Assembly: GCA_016938135.1 (NCBI GenBank)
Contig: JAFGVD010000044.1
Coordinates: forward strand, 1 to 64,000
From: Coriobacteriia bacterium
Lineage (GTDB): Bacteria > Actinomycetota > Coriobacteriia > Anaerosomatales > Anaerosomataceae
Direction: 5' to 3'
Length of the DNA: 64,000 bases
The notes under the pieces were generated by a model, which saw only the letters and a program-made list of their open reading frames with translations, ran no database searches and was not told the origin of the DNA. The translations under genes and the position numbers were made by a program. Shown here piece by piece: positions 10,394-20,544 of the stretch (positions are counted from its first letter, which is position 1; each line of letters opens with the position of its first letter).

Positions 10394-12215
10394 CTAAGAT
10401 GACATCGACGCCAAGCGTGGGACACACGCCACACCCCGTGCACTCGTCAAACGTGCAATCAGGCGTTGTGATCGCCTCGCTCGCTCGCTCACGCTCGATG
10501 CGCAGGAACTCCGAGGACAACCCGGTCTGGATATGGCCCCACGGCAGCTTCTCATCGAACTCACGCACGCGCGAACCGATGCTCAACGGATCCACTCCGC
10601 AAGCGTCGAACGCTTCTCGCCATCTGCCGAGCGAGAACTCCTCGGTCCAGGCGTCATAGCAGGCGCCCGCACGCCATGCATGCTCGATGACATCGGCGAT
10701 CTCTCGTCCGCCTCTGGCCATGACACCCTCAAGAAATGACACCTCGGGGTCGTGCCAGGAGAGGTCGATGCCCCGCTTAGGCATGCTGTCTCGCAGCACC
10801 GACTGCCGCCTGCGCACCTCGTCCAGCGTGATCTGCGCATCCCATTGGAACGGAGTGTGCGCCTTGGGGACGAAAGTAGCCACCGATACGCCTATGCGGA
10901 TCCCGCCACGCTGTGCCGGCGGTACCGACTCCTTTGCGGCCTCCTGGACCTTGCGCACCAGCGCACCGATTCCCTCGATGTCGGCGTCCGTCTCGGTGGG
11001 AAGCCCGATCATGAAGTAGAGCTTGATGCGATGCCAGCCTGCCGAGAAGGCCTTCCGGACCGTGCCCAGCAAGTCCTCCTCGGTCACGTTCTTGTTGATG
11101 ACGTCACGCATCCGCTGTGTGCCAGCTTCCGGCGCGAAGGTGAGCCCCGTCTTGCGACCTCCACCCAGCAGCCGAGCGATCTCCACAGAGAACGCATCCA
11201 CTCGCAACGACGGCAACGAAACCGTCACGCCCGTCCCTTCCAGCCGTCGGGAGAGCCTGCGCAGCACCTCTTCGAGCTGTGAGTGGTCCGCGCTGGAAAG
11301 CGATGTGAGCGAGACCTCCTCATGACCGGTGCACTCCAGACCCGCAAGCACATCCCGGACGATGGTGTCTGCGGTACGCTCACGCACAGGACGATAGACC
11401 ATGCCCGCCTGACAGAAACGGCAGCCGCGAGAACAGCCGCGCAAGATCTCCACGGTCACGCGGTCATGCACCACGTCCATGAACGGCACCACGGGGCATA
11501 CAGGCGACCGGACCATCCCGAGGTCGTCCAGCAGCCGCTTGGTCACCCGGGCGGGAGCTATACCCAACGAAACGGCCGACCCTGAATCAGTCGAATACAA
11601 CGAGGGGACGTAGACTCCCTCGACCTTTGCAAGCGCCGAGAGAATCTCATGGCGCGATACCCCTGACGCCTTCACAGCACGATGCACCGAGACGATCTGT
11701 CCGATGGCATGCTCGCCGTCACCGATCAATATCGCATCGAAGAAAGCTGCGACCGGCTCGGGGTTGTAGGCACAGGGCCCGCCGCCGATGACAAGCGGAT
11801 CCGAGGCAGTCCTGTCCGCAGCGCGCAATGGGATACATGCAAGATCGAGGATCTCGAGGATGTTGGAGTAGGTCAACTCATACGGCAACGTGATGCCCAC
11901 CAGGTCCATCTCGGACAGCGGGCTGCATGACTCCAGCGTGAACAGCGGGACATCGTTGTGGCGCATCTGCTCGGCCATGTCTCGCCATGGCAGGAATGCC
12001 CGCTCCGGGGCCACTCCGGGTATAGCCGCAAGGCACTGATAGAGGATCCCTATGGCCTGATTGGCCATACCCAGCTCATATGCATCCGGATAGACAAGAG
12101 CGGCACGGTACTCCGCATCATCTATGTGCAGTGCTCCCCACTCGCGGTCGATGTAGCGCGCGGGGCGTTCGACCGATGCCAACAACGGCTCGATCCGTGG
12201 CCACAAGTCACTCAA
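10374..12215 (-). CDS. TIGR03960-family B12-binding-like radical SAM protein
   Basis: This 613-residue radical SAM enzyme has an N-terminal cobalamin-binding-like region (about 35-190). The SAM-cluster motif is CSRGCRFCQAGMVYRP (CxxxCxxC). A C-terminal Cys-rich tail (CTFDECTGCGVC) may hold a further cluster or metal. The substrate is unknown. I place the start at the TTG at 12215, eight bases after GGAG; it overlaps the upstream stop by 8 bp. A longer in-frame start at 12284 would overlap by 77 bp and lacks conserved sequence. Confidence 0.88.
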   Translation of the reverse strand: MSDLWPRIEPLLASVERPARYIDREWGALHIDDAEYRAALVYPDAYELGMANQAIGILYQCLAAIPGVAPERAFLPWRDMAEQMRHNDVPLFTLESCSPLSEMDLVGITLPYELTYSNILEILDLACIPLRAADRTASDPLVIGGGPCAYNPEPVAAFFDAILIGDGEHAIGQIVSVHRAVKASGVSRHEILSALAKVEGVYVPSLYSTDSGSAVSLGIAPARVTKRLLDDLGMVRSPVCPVVPFMDVVHDRVTVEILRGCSRGCRFCQAGMVYRPVRERTADTIVRDVLAGLECTGHEEVSLTSLSSADHSQLEEVLRRLSRRLEGTGVTVSLPSLRVDAFSVEIARLLGGGRKTGLTFAPEAGTQRMRDVINKNVTEEDLLGTVRKAFSAGWHRIKLYFMIGLPTETDADIEGIGALVRKVQEAAKESVPPAQRGGIRIGVSVATFVPKAHTPFQWDAQITLDEVRRRQSVLRDSMPKRGIDLSWHDPEVSFLEGVMARGGREIADVIEHAWRAGACYDAWTEEFSLGRWREAFDACGVDPLSIGSRVREFDEKLPWGHIQTGLSSEFLRIERERASEAITTPDCTFDECTGCGVCPTLGVDVILGGESRE

Positions 12216-13173
12216 GGGTGTTCTCCGTATCGGCCACGACCAACCGGGGCTCCGGCTGGACCTCATCAGTACCGGGCAGCTCACCGGGACCCTGGTGTCC
12301 GGGCAAGTGCTCCACGGCCCGCTCTTTCAGCTTGGACGCCACCTGCATCATGTCAGCGCCCTCATCGAAGTACGCGACTGCGGCCTTCCCCATAGCCATG
12401 GTTCCGGCATAGCCGATGCCCCCCTTTACCGCCCAGCCCATGACAGGGACAGCAGTGAGCATCTGACGTGCAACCGCACGCAACGTGAACCCGCCACCAA
12501 CGATGACTGCAAGCTCCTTGATACGGTCGGTACCGAGCTTCTCGCCGTACGCGGCAGCGATCTGCAGCAGCATCTTGGCCTGGTTAGCGGTCATGATCGG
12601 CATGTCGGCACCCGGGAATATCGCGACCGCGCCGACAAGGCCGTTTTGCCACGCGGTCGTCTTCACGGCCTCGTCGGCCACTGCACGACGCATGAACGGG
12701 AAGTTATGCGCCAGCGCCAGCCTCTTGGACGCGAGGGTCTCGGCAAGCCACGCCCCGAGTTCCTCGACGCTTTGGGCAGCCGTCGGCCTGACCACAAGGT
12801 CACCAAGCGGCTGCAGCAGAAGATCCGCCAGCCGATCGCCGTATTCCTCCTCGCCCATCCCTAGAACCGCGACAGGCGTGTTGGCTTTGCGAAGCATGGT
12901 GATGATATCGATCAGGCCCGTGCCGGTACCCGCCACCAATACGGCAGCATCCATTCCGGCCTTCAGATCCAATGCTTTGCCGTGCTCGACCACCTCGACC
13001 TGCAGCGTCGCTCCACTGGTACGCGGCCGAAGCTGTGCACGCAACTCATCGATCAACGCATCGGGAGCATCCAACTCGATGAACACCGCGATACCGACCG
13101 ACAGTCCCCGATCTTGATCGAGGCGCTTGCCTGCCTTCAGCAGGTCTCTCACGTCAACAGGCAGTCTCGCCAT
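12208..13173 (-). CDS. DUF697-like (YcjF-type) membrane-associated protein
   Basis: This is a 321-residue protein of unknown function. Residues about 1-170 look like a Rossmann-type or GTPase-derived domain without a P-loop (the region ALDLKAGMDAAVLVAGTGTG and the DRLADLL segment). Residues about 175-290 resemble DUF697: a region GAVAIFPGADMPIMTANQ, then ELAVIVGGGFTLRAVARQ and short hydrophobic helices (VPVMGWAVKGGIGYAGTMAMG). It sits between rodA and the radical SAM gene and probably belongs to the mre operon transcript. Confidence 0.6.
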   Translation of the reverse strand: MARLPVDVRDLLKAGKRLDQDRGLSVGIAVFIELDAPDALIDELRAQLRPRTSGATLQVEVVEHGKALDLKAGMDAAVLVAGTGTGLIDIITMLRKANTPVAVLGMGEEEYGDRLADLLLQPLGDLVVRPTAAQSVEELGAWLAETLASKRLALAHNFPFMRRAVADEAVKTTAWQNGLVGAVAIFPGADMPIMTANQAKMLLQIAAAYGEKLGTDRIKELAVIVGGGFTLRAVARQMLTAVPVMGWAVKGGIGYAGTMAMGKAAVAYFDEGADMMQVASKLKERAVEHLPGHQGPGELPGTDEVQPEPRLVVADTENTLE

Positions 13174-13202
13174 GTCATATCATCCCCTCTTTGGCAGACG
13201 GA

Positions 13203-14345
13203 TCAGGTTCCGTAGCGGCGGGACCATACTGACAAGAGCATGCCCACCGCACCCAGGTTAGTGACCATCGCAGAGCTTCCGAAGCTCATGAACGGCAATG
13301 GGATGCCAGTGATCGGCATCATGCCGATCGTCATCCCAATGTTCTCCAGTATCTGGAACGACCACATACTGATGATACCCGCACAGATGAGCGCGCCATA
13401 CAAGTCGCGTGAAGATGTTGAGATCGCCAGAGCGCTGATGAGCAACGCCAGATACAGACCTAGAAGCAGCACCGCACCGGTGAAGCCGAGTTCCTCCCCT
13501 AGCACAGCGAATATGAAGTCGGTATGACGCTCGGGTAGGAAGTTGAGATTGGACTGTGTTCCTGCGGCAAGTCCCTTACCGGAAACGCCACCTGAACCCA
13601 CAGCGATCTTGGACTGAGCGAGGTTGTAACCGGCCCCCTGGGGGTCGCGAGTGTTGTCGATGAACACCAGCAACCGGTCCTTCTGGTAATCTTTGAGCGC
13701 GACATCCTCGCCAGCCATGTTGTCCAGGGCGGTATCGAGCAGCAAGATACCCCCGACGGCGACAACGGCCGCCAGACCGAAGATCAGGAACCATCGCCCC
13801 TTCATGCCGCCCACGAGAAGCATGCCTGCGGCGATAGCGACGAAGACAAGGCCGGTACCGAGGTCCGGCTGCATAAGGATGAGGACGAGCGCCAGACCCA
13901 TATAGGAGATGACACGCAAGACATCCTGTGGTTTGTCGATACGGCCCTTGTACTCGGAGACCACCGCAGCCATGACCGCAATGAAGATGAGCTTCGCGGG
14001 CTCAGACGGCTGGAACAGACGGACTCCGAACAGTTGCAGCCAGGACGTTGCGCCACCTGCCTCATATCCCAGACCGGGGATACGGGGACTGATGAGCAGG
14101 ATGCAGAGTCCCACGAGCAGAGGCCCCATCCAATGCTTCAAGACCTTGTAGTCGAGCACCCAGGCCACTACCAGTGGCACGAGGCCGACAGCGATTCCCA
14201 CGAGCTGACGGGTCAGCATTCCGCTGCCCATGCCTGTGGTCGCCGAAGAGACCATGACAGATCCATAGATCAGCAGTGCGACCGTCCAGATCACCAGCGG
14301 CAGATTCACCGCGTTTCGGAAACGCGTATATGGGGTCTTGTCCAC
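13203..14345 (-). CDS. rodA: Peptidoglycan polymerase RodA (SEDS family)
   Basis: This is a SEDS glycosyltransferase that polymerises lipid II for lateral wall growth together with PBP2. It has 380 residues and about ten transmembrane segments. The SEDS landmarks are RLFQPSEPAKLIFI, QPDLGTGLVF, the LAQSKIAVGSGGVSGKG loop, LPERHTDFIFAVLGEELGF and the C-terminal GIPLPFMSFG. The GTG start lies immediately after the mrdA stop, as expected for a functional pair. Confidence 0.95.
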   Translation of the reverse strand: MDKTPYTRFRNAVNLPLVIWTVALLIYGSVMVSSATTGMGSGMLTRQLVGIAVGLVPLVVAWVLDYKVLKHWMGPLLVGLCILLISPRIPGLGYEAGGATSWLQLFGVRLFQPSEPAKLIFIAVMAAVVSEYKGRIDKPQDVLRVISYMGLALVLILMQPDLGTGLVFVAIAAGMLLVGGMKGRWFLIFGLAAVVAVGGILLLDTALDNMAGEDVALKDYQKDRLLVFIDNTRDPQGAGYNLAQSKIAVGSGGVSGKGLAAGTQSNLNFLPERHTDFIFAVLGEELGFTGAVLLLGLYLALLISALAISTSSRDLYGALICAGIISMWSFQILENIGMTIGMMPITGIPLPFMSFGSSAMVTNLGAVGMLLSVWSRRYGT

Positions 14346-14347
14346 TG

Positions 14348-16270
14348 CTACCTCGACTCATCCACGGTATGGACCTGTTCGATCTCCAGCCCGAACAGCT
14401 GAGAGAGGATCTGGCGTGCCGCCGGACCCGCCACGGAGCCGCCGTGACCACCCTGCTCCACGATCACAGCCACGGCGTACTTAGGGTCCTCTGCCGGAGC
14501 GTACGCAGCGAACCAGGCGTAGTCGTCTTTGTTGGCCACCTGGGCCGTACCCGTCTTACCGGCTACGGTGACTTCGAATCCCCGGAAGACACCAAGCGCC
14601 GTGCCCTCGGTTGTCACGTCAACCAGGGCCCGGTGCATGACGGCAAGGCTTGACTCGGACACACCGGTCTCATAGGCAACGGCGGGCTCATACACGGTGG
14701 GTTCCTCACCAACGCCGGGAAGCACCTCGAGCATCAAATGCGGCATCATGACCGCGCCGCCGTTACCGATCGCTCCATATACCGAGGCGATCTGCAGCGG
14801 TGAAGTCAGCAAGTCGCCCTGGCCGATGGCCATGTTGACGGTATCGCCCGGCAGCCACATCTGGTACTCGGGGTAGTCCTCGTTGAAATCAGCCTTCCAC
14901 TCCGCGTCAGGGACTCGCCCTTTGACCTCACCCGGAAGATCGATCCCGAGCTTCGAACCCAGACCGAAGCTGCGCGCCATGGCCTGCAGCTCCTCTTCTT
15001 TGCGCTTGTAGAACTCATAGCCGATCTCGTAGAAGACGACGTCGCAGGACTGCTCGATGCCAGACCTGAACGATATCGTGCCGTGCCCGGAATGGTTCCA
15101 GCACCATTTCGGCCACTGTTCGCCCATCTCGGTCCATTTGCCGGAACATGTGTATGTCTTGTTCTCGTAGGTGACGCCGGCCTCAAGACCGGCAAGCCCC
15201 GTGATCGCCTTGAAAGTCGATGCGGGCGGATAGGCCGACATGATGGCCCGGTTGGTAAGGGGATACTCGCTGGCCTCGTCCGTGAGGTCTTCCCACTGAT
15301 CTGTGGATATGGAGCCCAGGAAGATCGAAGGATCGTATGTGGGCGCGCTGGCCATGGCGATGACCTCACCGGTAGTGAGATCCAAGACGACCGCAGCCCC
15401 GGCCTTTGCGTCATCGAAGTCCTGGCTGTGAGCCTCGGCGATGGCATCGGCAAGCGCCTTCTCAGCCACACGCTGGACCTCGATGTCCAGGGTGAGCTTT
15501 ATGTCCCTGCCGGGGACCGCCGCCTGTTCACTTACAACGCTCTGAGCCTTGCCAGAAGCGTTGACCTCGATCCGACGCCAGCCCTTATCACCCTGCAAGA
15601 CATTTTCGTACTGAGCCTCGATGCCGGTCTTGCCCACGATGTCGCCAAGTTCATAGCCCGCAGACGAATCACTCTCAGTAAACTCCTTGTCGGATATCTC
15701 GCCCGTGTACCCCAACACGTGAGCTGCCAGATTGCCTTGAGGGTACTCGCGAACCGCGATCTCATCGACTTCAACGGCCGGAAACTCGGTTTGCCTCTCG
15801 GCAAGCTGAGAGACCACATCGATGGGCACGTCCACAGCAACGACCCTGGAGCGCAGCGCCTCTACGCGGGTATCCGAGACCTTCTCCCATACCTCGGAGG
15901 CGGTCATGCCGAGTAGGTCGGCGAGAGGACTGAAACGCTCCTCGATCTCGCTCTTAGTGGGGTCATCGGCAGTATCGGAGTTCTGCGAGCGGATCAGAAG
16001 CAGCCTGACAGTGTCTTCTGAAGGATCGACGCTCACCGCGAGGGCGGCCCGGTTGGTCACAAGCGCAACGCCGTTGCGGTCGTAAATCTCACCGCGCGGT
16101 GCGTCTATGGATATCTCGCGGACGCGGTTGTTCTCGGCCTTGGCAGCATATGCGTCACCCTGCAAGACCTGCATCGTCCACAAACGGACGAACAACGAGG
16201 CGAGCATAATGACGACGATTATGCCGAGGGCCGCGAAACGCGACTTGAGTTCTTGGCGATACGTACTCAT
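14348..16270 (-). CDS. mrdA: Penicillin-binding protein 2
   Basis: This is a class B transpeptidase that cross-links peptidoglycan with RodA. The 640-residue protein has one N-terminal transmembrane anchor (about 13-35), a PBP dimerisation domain (about 50-235) and a transpeptidase domain. The active-site SxxK is in PPASTFKAITG, and KTGT lies in VAGKTGTAQV near residue 570. The order mreB-C-D-mrdA-rodA is the standard elongasome operon. Confidence 0.95.
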   Translation of the reverse strand: MSTYRQELKSRFAALGIIVVIMLASLFVRLWTMQVLQGDAYAAKAENNRVREISIDAPRGEIYDRNGVALVTNRAALAVSVDPSEDTVRLLLIRSQNSDTADDPTKSEIEERFSPLADLLGMTASEVWEKVSDTRVEALRSRVVAVDVPIDVVSQLAERQTEFPAVEVDEIAVREYPQGNLAAHVLGYTGEISDKEFTESDSSAGYELGDIVGKTGIEAQYENVLQGDKGWRRIEVNASGKAQSVVSEQAAVPGRDIKLTLDIEVQRVAEKALADAIAEAHSQDFDDAKAGAAVVLDLTTGEVIAMASAPTYDPSIFLGSISTDQWEDLTDEASEYPLTNRAIMSAYPPASTFKAITGLAGLEAGVTYENKTYTCSGKWTEMGEQWPKWCWNHSGHGTISFRSGIEQSCDVVFYEIGYEFYKRKEEELQAMARSFGLGSKLGIDLPGEVKGRVPDAEWKADFNEDYPEYQMWLPGDTVNMAIGQGDLLTSPLQIASVYGAIGNGGAVMMPHLMLEVLPGVGEEPTVYEPAVAYETGVSESSLAVMHRALVDVTTEGTALGVFRGFEVTVAGKTGTAQVANKDDYAWFAAYAPAEDPKYAVAVIVEQGGHGGSVAGPAARQILSQLFGLEIEQVHTVDESR

Positions 16271-16328
16271 ACAGAGAGACTCCCGGGGGCAGACATCCCC
16301 TGACGGTCACCGACAGGTCGGCGACCTA

Positions 16329-16841
16329 TCATGCTAACCGACGGAACGACTTCATGGACTGGTCAGACCGCAAGAAGCGCGCCAACCAGGGGTAGAGCAA
16401 CAGAGCAAGCACGGTGTTGTAGATGCCTCTGGGAAGCACCACGGTCCACACCGAACGCCAGAATGCGGGAGCCGATCCGATCACCTGCAATACGATGAGA
16501 TAGGACAGCTCGGCCAGCACACCGGCCACGATCGCAACGGTGAACGGCATCAGCCAGCCCTCGGCAAAGAGGTTCTCCTGGAGCAGCCCGGCGAGGTATC
16601 CGACGATTACGAGGACCAGAGCCCAGGCCCCGACGGGCGAGGTGCCGAGCAGATCAAGCATCAGCCCGGCCGCAAAGCCCGAGACAGCACCCGCCTGCGG
16701 GCCCTCCACGATAGCAAGGGTGATGACCACCAAGACGGGGAAGCTTGGAACAGCGCCGAACAGCGCCAGATGAGGCGCAAGCATCACTTGAGCGATGAGG
16801 GCGGCGAGAATGGCGCCCGCTGTGATCCAGAATCGTCTCAT
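16329..16841 (-). CDS. mreD: Rod shape-determining protein MreD
   Basis: This 170-residue integral membrane protein has about five hydrophobic segments and is part of the MreBCD elongation complex. It contains FPVLVVITLAIVEGPQAG and the conserved GLMLDLL motif in the middle. The ATG overlaps the mreC stop by 4 bp. Confidence 0.88.
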   Translation of the reverse strand: MRRFWITAGAILAALIAQVMLAPHLALFGAVPSFPVLVVITLAIVEGPQAGAVSGFAAGLMLDLLGTSPVGAWALVLVIVGYLAGLLQENLFAEGWLMPFTVAIVAGVLAELSYLIVLQVIGSAPAFWRSVWTVVLPRGIYNTVLALLLYPWLARFLRSDQSMKSFRRLA

Positions 16842-17701
16842 TCGACACTCCCCTCATCGACATCGGTGTCCAATACCGCGCCCACCAGCACGAGCACTTC
16901 CTCGACCTGCGCAATTGGAACACGCGACGTCACCGTGATGCGCGGGAAGAGTTCTCCTCGGCGCTCCTCGACAAACGTCACATCTCCGATCACAAGACCT
17001 TGCGGGTAGACGCCGCCCAGCCCGGAGGTCAGGATCACATCTCCCTCGACAGGCTTCTCCTCAGAAGATACGAACTCAAGCGTCAAATCACCCTCGATAG
17101 ACCCCTCAACGACCCCGGGGATGCGTGTTGACTGGATCAGAGCAGCTACGCCGCTCCGCTGGTCCGTGATCAGAACCACCTTGGCCGAGTTCTTCGACAC
17201 CTCGAGCACCTGGCCAACAAGCCCCTGCGCGGCAAGCACCGGCATACCCGGTTCGACGCCATCGGCAGAGCCCCGGTCGATGGTGATGACGCCTTCCCAG
17301 GAACTCGTGGGACGACCGATGATACGTGCGCCCAGCGTGGTGAGCTTGCGCTCCTCGGCAAACGCGACCAGCTCACGGAGCCGCTCGTTCTCCTGACGCG
17401 CCTCCTCCAACTCGGCCAACCGCGCAAGCAGCTCATCGTTCTGAGCCTCGAGCGACTCTAGATCCTCTCTGGATATCGAAAGATCGGAGAACCATGAGCC
17501 GACCGCGGTGAAGGGCGAGACTATGGCGTTTCCCGCACGCTCGAACGGTGCCGCGACCTCAAGCATCCCAGAGCGCAGCTTGTGGATGGGCCCGCTGTCG
17601 CCCTCGCGGAAATAAACCGTCACCAATGCCAGGGACACAATGATGAGCACTATGAGCAGCAACGGGTTGCCGCGTTTTGGATCCTCCAGAGTGACCTTCA
17701 T
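16838..17701 (-). CDS. mreC: Rod shape-determining protein MreC
   Basis: This 287-residue bitopic membrane protein links MreB to the periplasmic synthesis enzymes. It has a transmembrane helix at about 14-32, a coiled coil at about 70-112 (ESLEAQNDELLARLAELEEA), then the beta-rich MreC domain with ARIIGRPTSSWEGVITIDRG and the GLVGQVLEVS motif. The start at the ATG at 17701 is chosen because homology begins there; upstream in-frame codons overlap mreB. Confidence 0.92.
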   Translation of the reverse strand: MKVTLEDPKRGNPLLLIVLIIVSLALVTVYFREGDSGPIHKLRSGMLEVAAPFERAGNAIVSPFTAVGSWFSDLSISREDLESLEAQNDELLARLAELEEARQENERLRELVAFAEERKLTTLGARIIGRPTSSWEGVITIDRGSADGVEPGMPVLAAQGLVGQVLEVSKNSAKVVLITDQRSGVAALIQSTRIPGVVEGSIEGDLTLEFVSSEEKPVEGDVILTSGLGGVYPQGLVIGDVTFVEERRGELFPRITVTSRVPIAQVEEVLVLVGAVLDTDVDEGSVE

Positions 17702-17720
17702 CGCATCCAAGCCTCCCGGT

Positions 17721-18761
17721 CTAACGTGAGACCGTGAGGACCTTCTTGAGGACGTCGATCTCCTCCAGGGCCATGGCCGATCCGAGTACGACGTTGATGA
17801 GTGCATTCTCCGAGACGTGTACGGGCATTCCTGTCTCATAGCGCAAGCGCTCGTCGAGCGCCCTCAGCAGCGCGCCGCCACCGGTGAGCACGATGCCGTA
17901 CTCCATGATGTCGCTAGAGAGCTCAGGAGGTGTCTGTTCAAGGGTGCCCTTGATTGCAGCAACGATAGCCGCTGTAGGCTCTTCAACCGCGGTACGTATC
18001 TCCTCGGAGGAGAGCTGGATCGTACGGGGCAGGCCCGTAAGCAGGTCGCGCCCGCGCACCTCGACATCAAGCTCCTCGGAGAGCGGGAATGCCGAGCCGA
18101 TCTCGAACTTGATCTCCTCGGAGGTACGCTCGCCGATAAGGACGTTGTACTCCTTCTTGATGTGAGCGATTATCGCCTCGTCGAACTCGTCTCCACCGAT
18201 CCTGATCGACTGCGCGACCACTATGCCGCCCAGCGAGATGACCGCGACCTCTGTGGTACCGCCGCCGATATCAACGACCATGTTCCCGGTGGGCTCCTGG
18301 ATGGGCAGACCCGCCCCGATGGCTGCCGCCATGGGCTCCTCGATCAGATAGGCGTTGCGAGCACCCGCCTGCATCGTCGCCTCGAACACGGCGCGCTTCT
18401 CCACCTCGGTAACGCCCGAAGGCACACACACCACAACGCGGGGCTTGGGCTGCCAGGGGAACCGCTTCACACGGGTCTTGTTGATGAAGTAACGCAGCAT
18501 TGCTTCGGTGACTTCGAAGTCGGCGATGACACCGTCTTTCAGCGGCCGGATTGCCACGATGGAGCCAGGGGTACGGCCCAGCATGCGCTTGGCCTCGATG
18601 CCCACGGCCAGTACGCGCTTCGTCTCTCTCTCAACCGCGACAACAGATGGCTCGATAAGCACGATGCCACGGCCACGAACCGACACCAGGGTGTTCGCCG
18701 TACCGAGGTCGACTGCCATGTCGCCGCCCCAGGAATTGAAGAACATATCTACAAGCGACAA
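17721..18761 (-). CDS. mreB: Actin-like cell shape protein MreB
   Basis: This actin homologue directs cylindrical wall growth. It has 346 residues, the family length. The phosphate-1 motif is [10 protein letters not shown], the phosphate-2 motif is [15 protein letters not shown], and the adenosine motif is [16 protein letters not shown] choose the TTG at 18761 because AGGAG stands six bases before it; an ATG 15 bases downstream is the alternative. It is the first gene of the elongasome operon, directly after a terminator. Confidence 0.94.
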   Translation of the reverse strand: MSLVDMFFNSWGGDMAVDLGTANTLVSVRGRGIVLIEPSVVAVERETKRVLAVGIEAKRMLGRTPGSIVAIRPLKDGVIADFEVTEAMLRYFINKTRVKRFPWQPKPRVVVCVPSGVTEVEKRAVFEATMQAGARNAYLIEEPMAAAIGAGLPIQEPTGNMVVDIGGGTTEVAVISLGGIVVAQSIRIGGDEFDEAIIAHIKKEYNVLIGERTSEEIKFEIGSAFPLSEELDVEVRGRDLLTGLPRTIQLSSEEIRTAVEEPTAAIVAAIKGTLEQTPPELSSDIMEYGIVLTGGGALLRALDERLRYETGMPVHVSENALINVVLGSAMALEEIDVLKKVLTVSR

Positions 18762-18823
18762 GTCGCTCTCCTCTCGACGCCGCGACTTCTCGCCGCGACC
18801 GCTAGGCCCGTCACATCGGGCAT

Positions 18824-18859
18824 GCAAAAGAACGCGCGGCAACTGACCGCTGCCGCGCG
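18824..18859 (-). terminator. Rho-independent terminator between radC and mreB
   Basis: On the minus strand CGCGCGGCA (18859-18851) pairs perfectly with TGCCGCGCG (18841-18833) around a 9-base loop. TTCTTTTGC follows. It closes the Rnf-radC transcript before mreB. Confidence 0.8.
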
Positions 18860-18962
18860 GTCGCATCCGCACATCGCGGCAAGTTTAGCACAGCACACGA
18901 CTGAACCCGGTCAGAGCCCGGCACCAGTATAGCAACACCGCAGGTCGTTGTATGTGTTTGGA

Positions 18963-19625
18963 CTACATCAGACCAAGATCGCGAACACTTGCGTGGGCAC
19001 CGCCATCGCCTATGATCACGTGATCGAGAAGCTCGATGCCTATGACGTCACCGGCTTTGGTCAGACGTCGGGTGAGCTGAAGGTCTGCTCCGGAGGGTGT
19101 TGGATCACCGCTGGGGTGATTGTGCACCACGACGATCGACGCCGCGGATAGCCGGATCGCTTCTTTGTAGAGCTCGCGTGGATGCACGATGGACGCATTG
19201 AGGCTTCCGATGGATATCTCCACAGTGCGCAGCAGCTGGTTCTTGGTGTTGAGTGCCAGAGCCCAGAAGTGCTCTCTGTCCAATCCCCGAAACTGCGGCC
19301 CACAGATCCTCACGACGTCCTCGGGAGTGGAGATGACGGGGCGCTCAGTTGCCGGCCTGCACGCCCATCGTCTGCTCATCTCCAGCGATGCGAGCAGCCT
19401 GGCCGCAGCAGCAGGTCCGACGCCTGGCTGCGCGGTCAGGTCCTCTGCGCATACGCGCCAAAGAGCGTCAGGCATAGGGTATTCGGCCATCAGACCGCGG
19501 CAAATCCTATCCTCACTACAGCCGAGCATCACCGAGACAAGGGCTGAATCCGCTACCGAATCGGCTCGTCCCTGCAAGACAAGCGTACGGGCATCCATAG
19601 ATCCGCCCACCAATCGTGGCGCCAT
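18963..19625 (-). CDS. radC: RadC/YeeS-family JAB-domain protein
   Basis: This 220-residue protein has a helix-hairpin-helix-like region (about 55-85, PGVGPAAAARLLASLE) and a C-terminal JAB1/MPN metalloprotease-like domain. The metal site is VVVHNHPSGDPTPSGAD. Despite the name, a DNA repair role is doubtful in other bacteria. It lies at the end of the Rnf cluster and just before mreB, the location common in Firmicutes. Confidence 0.9.
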   Translation of the reverse strand: MAPRLVGGSMDARTLVLQGRADSVADSALVSVMLGCSEDRICRGLMAEYPMPDALWRVCAEDLTAQPGVGPAAAARLLASLEMSRRWACRPATERPVISTPEDVVRICGPQFRGLDREHFWALALNTKNQLLRTVEISIGSLNASIVHPRELYKEAIRLSAASIVVVHNHPSGDPTPSGADLQLTRRLTKAGDVIGIELLDHVIIGDGGAHASVRDLGLM

Positions 19626-19643
19626 AAAGCGCCCTCCTCCCCT

Positions 19644-20192
19644 TCAGACCGCCAGTCTCAACCGGGAGAGAAGTGCCCAGGCTACAAACCCGGTCGCAGC
19701 ACCGAGGAAGATGCTTGCGAGTATGGACAGGGGCATCAAGGAGAGGACTCCGTCAGAACCCGTCACGGCGACCGCTCCCAGAAACTGACCCACGACATGT
19801 GCGGCGGCGCCGGCGATAGACCATCCAATGACCGAGAACCGCGAACCTGCCGCGCGAACCAGCAGCATGGCCACGAGCGCACACACCGACCCTGACATGG
19901 CCAGCAATGTCGCCGGACCGAAGAGTGCGCCTGTTGCAAGGCCCACCACCACGACCTTCAAGGACGTGACAGCGAACGCTGATCTGGGACCGACGTATGC
20001 GAGGGCGACGAGCACTGCGACGTTCGCCAGACCAAGTCGGAGCCACGGCACTGGAGAGAATGAGAGAAGCCAGGATTCGGCAAGTCCGAGGACGACGGCA
20101 CCCACAAGGAGGACGCCGCTATATGCGACACGCCGGGCTCCGTAGTCGACACTCCGAGCCAGGGGCAACGAAACCTCAGCGGACAATGGCAT
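19644..20192 (-). CDS. Gx transporter family protein (heptaprenyl diphosphate synthase component I-like)
   Basis: This 182-residue membrane protein with five to six hydrophobic segments belongs to the Hpre_diP_synt_I/Gx transporter family (SWLLSFSPVPWLRLGLANV, then VGLATGALFGPATLLAMSGS). Members are ECF-type S-component-like proteins, often found beside NusG-II proteins and Rnf or prenyl-synthase genes, as here. The ATG at 20192 is preferred because GGGAGG stands five bases upstream; it overlaps the NusG-II gene by 17 bp. The ligand is unknown. Confidence 0.75.
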   Translation of the reverse strand: MPLSAEVSLPLARSVDYGARRVAYSGVLLVGAVVLGLAESWLLSFSPVPWLRLGLANVAVLVALAYVGPRSAFAVTSLKVVVVGLATGALFGPATLLAMSGSVCALVAMLLVRAAGSRFSVIGWSIAGAAAHVVGQFLGAVAVTGSDGVLSLMPLSILASIFLGAATGFVAWALLSRLRLAV

Positions 20193-20535
20193 CGAGGCCT
20201 CCCCCCGCTGAACCAACGGTCACTGTGACACCATTGGGGACACATGCGATCACGCCACCCTGCGCGTCGATGGGGCTGCTATGAACGCACACTTTGTCAG
20301 GGCAGCTGGATTCCTTGACGCTGACAGCACCGGAGCGGACCTCCACGACCACGCTGCCCTGAAGTCCTTCGACGACCACTGTCTGATCAGCATCCAGACT
20401 CAGGACGCTGCGCCCTGCGGGACCCACCACGACTGCATCGCCACCGCCAGTCCCGACGGCCAGCGCCACTAGAGGCACCGCCACAAGAGCCAGAATGGCG
20501 ATGCCGAAGGCGAGTATGCGGTCCGCTCTGGTCAT
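20176..20535 (-). CDS. NusG domain II-containing secreted/membrane protein
   Basis: This is a 119-residue protein with an N-terminal hydrophobic helix (about 8-28) and a NusG_II-type beta domain (about 35-115). The domain contains the typical VKESSCPDKVCVHSS motif with two cysteines. Proteins of this type are regularly encoded with Gx transporters, ApbE or Rnf genes. The function is not established; placement next to rnfB suggests a link to Rnf assembly or flavinylation. Confidence 0.75.
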   Translation of the reverse strand: MTRADRILAFGIAILALVAVPLVALAVGTGGGDAVVVGPAGRSVLSLDADQTVVVEGLQGSVVVEVRSGAVSVKESSCPDKVCVHSSPIDAQGGVIACVPNGVTVTVGSAGGGLDAIVR

Positions 20536-20544
20536 CGCACGTAT

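Noticed and set aside
18600-19000. Extended mreB start at 18872
   Set aside because: It would run through the radC terminator hairpin; the conserved sequence starts at about 18761.
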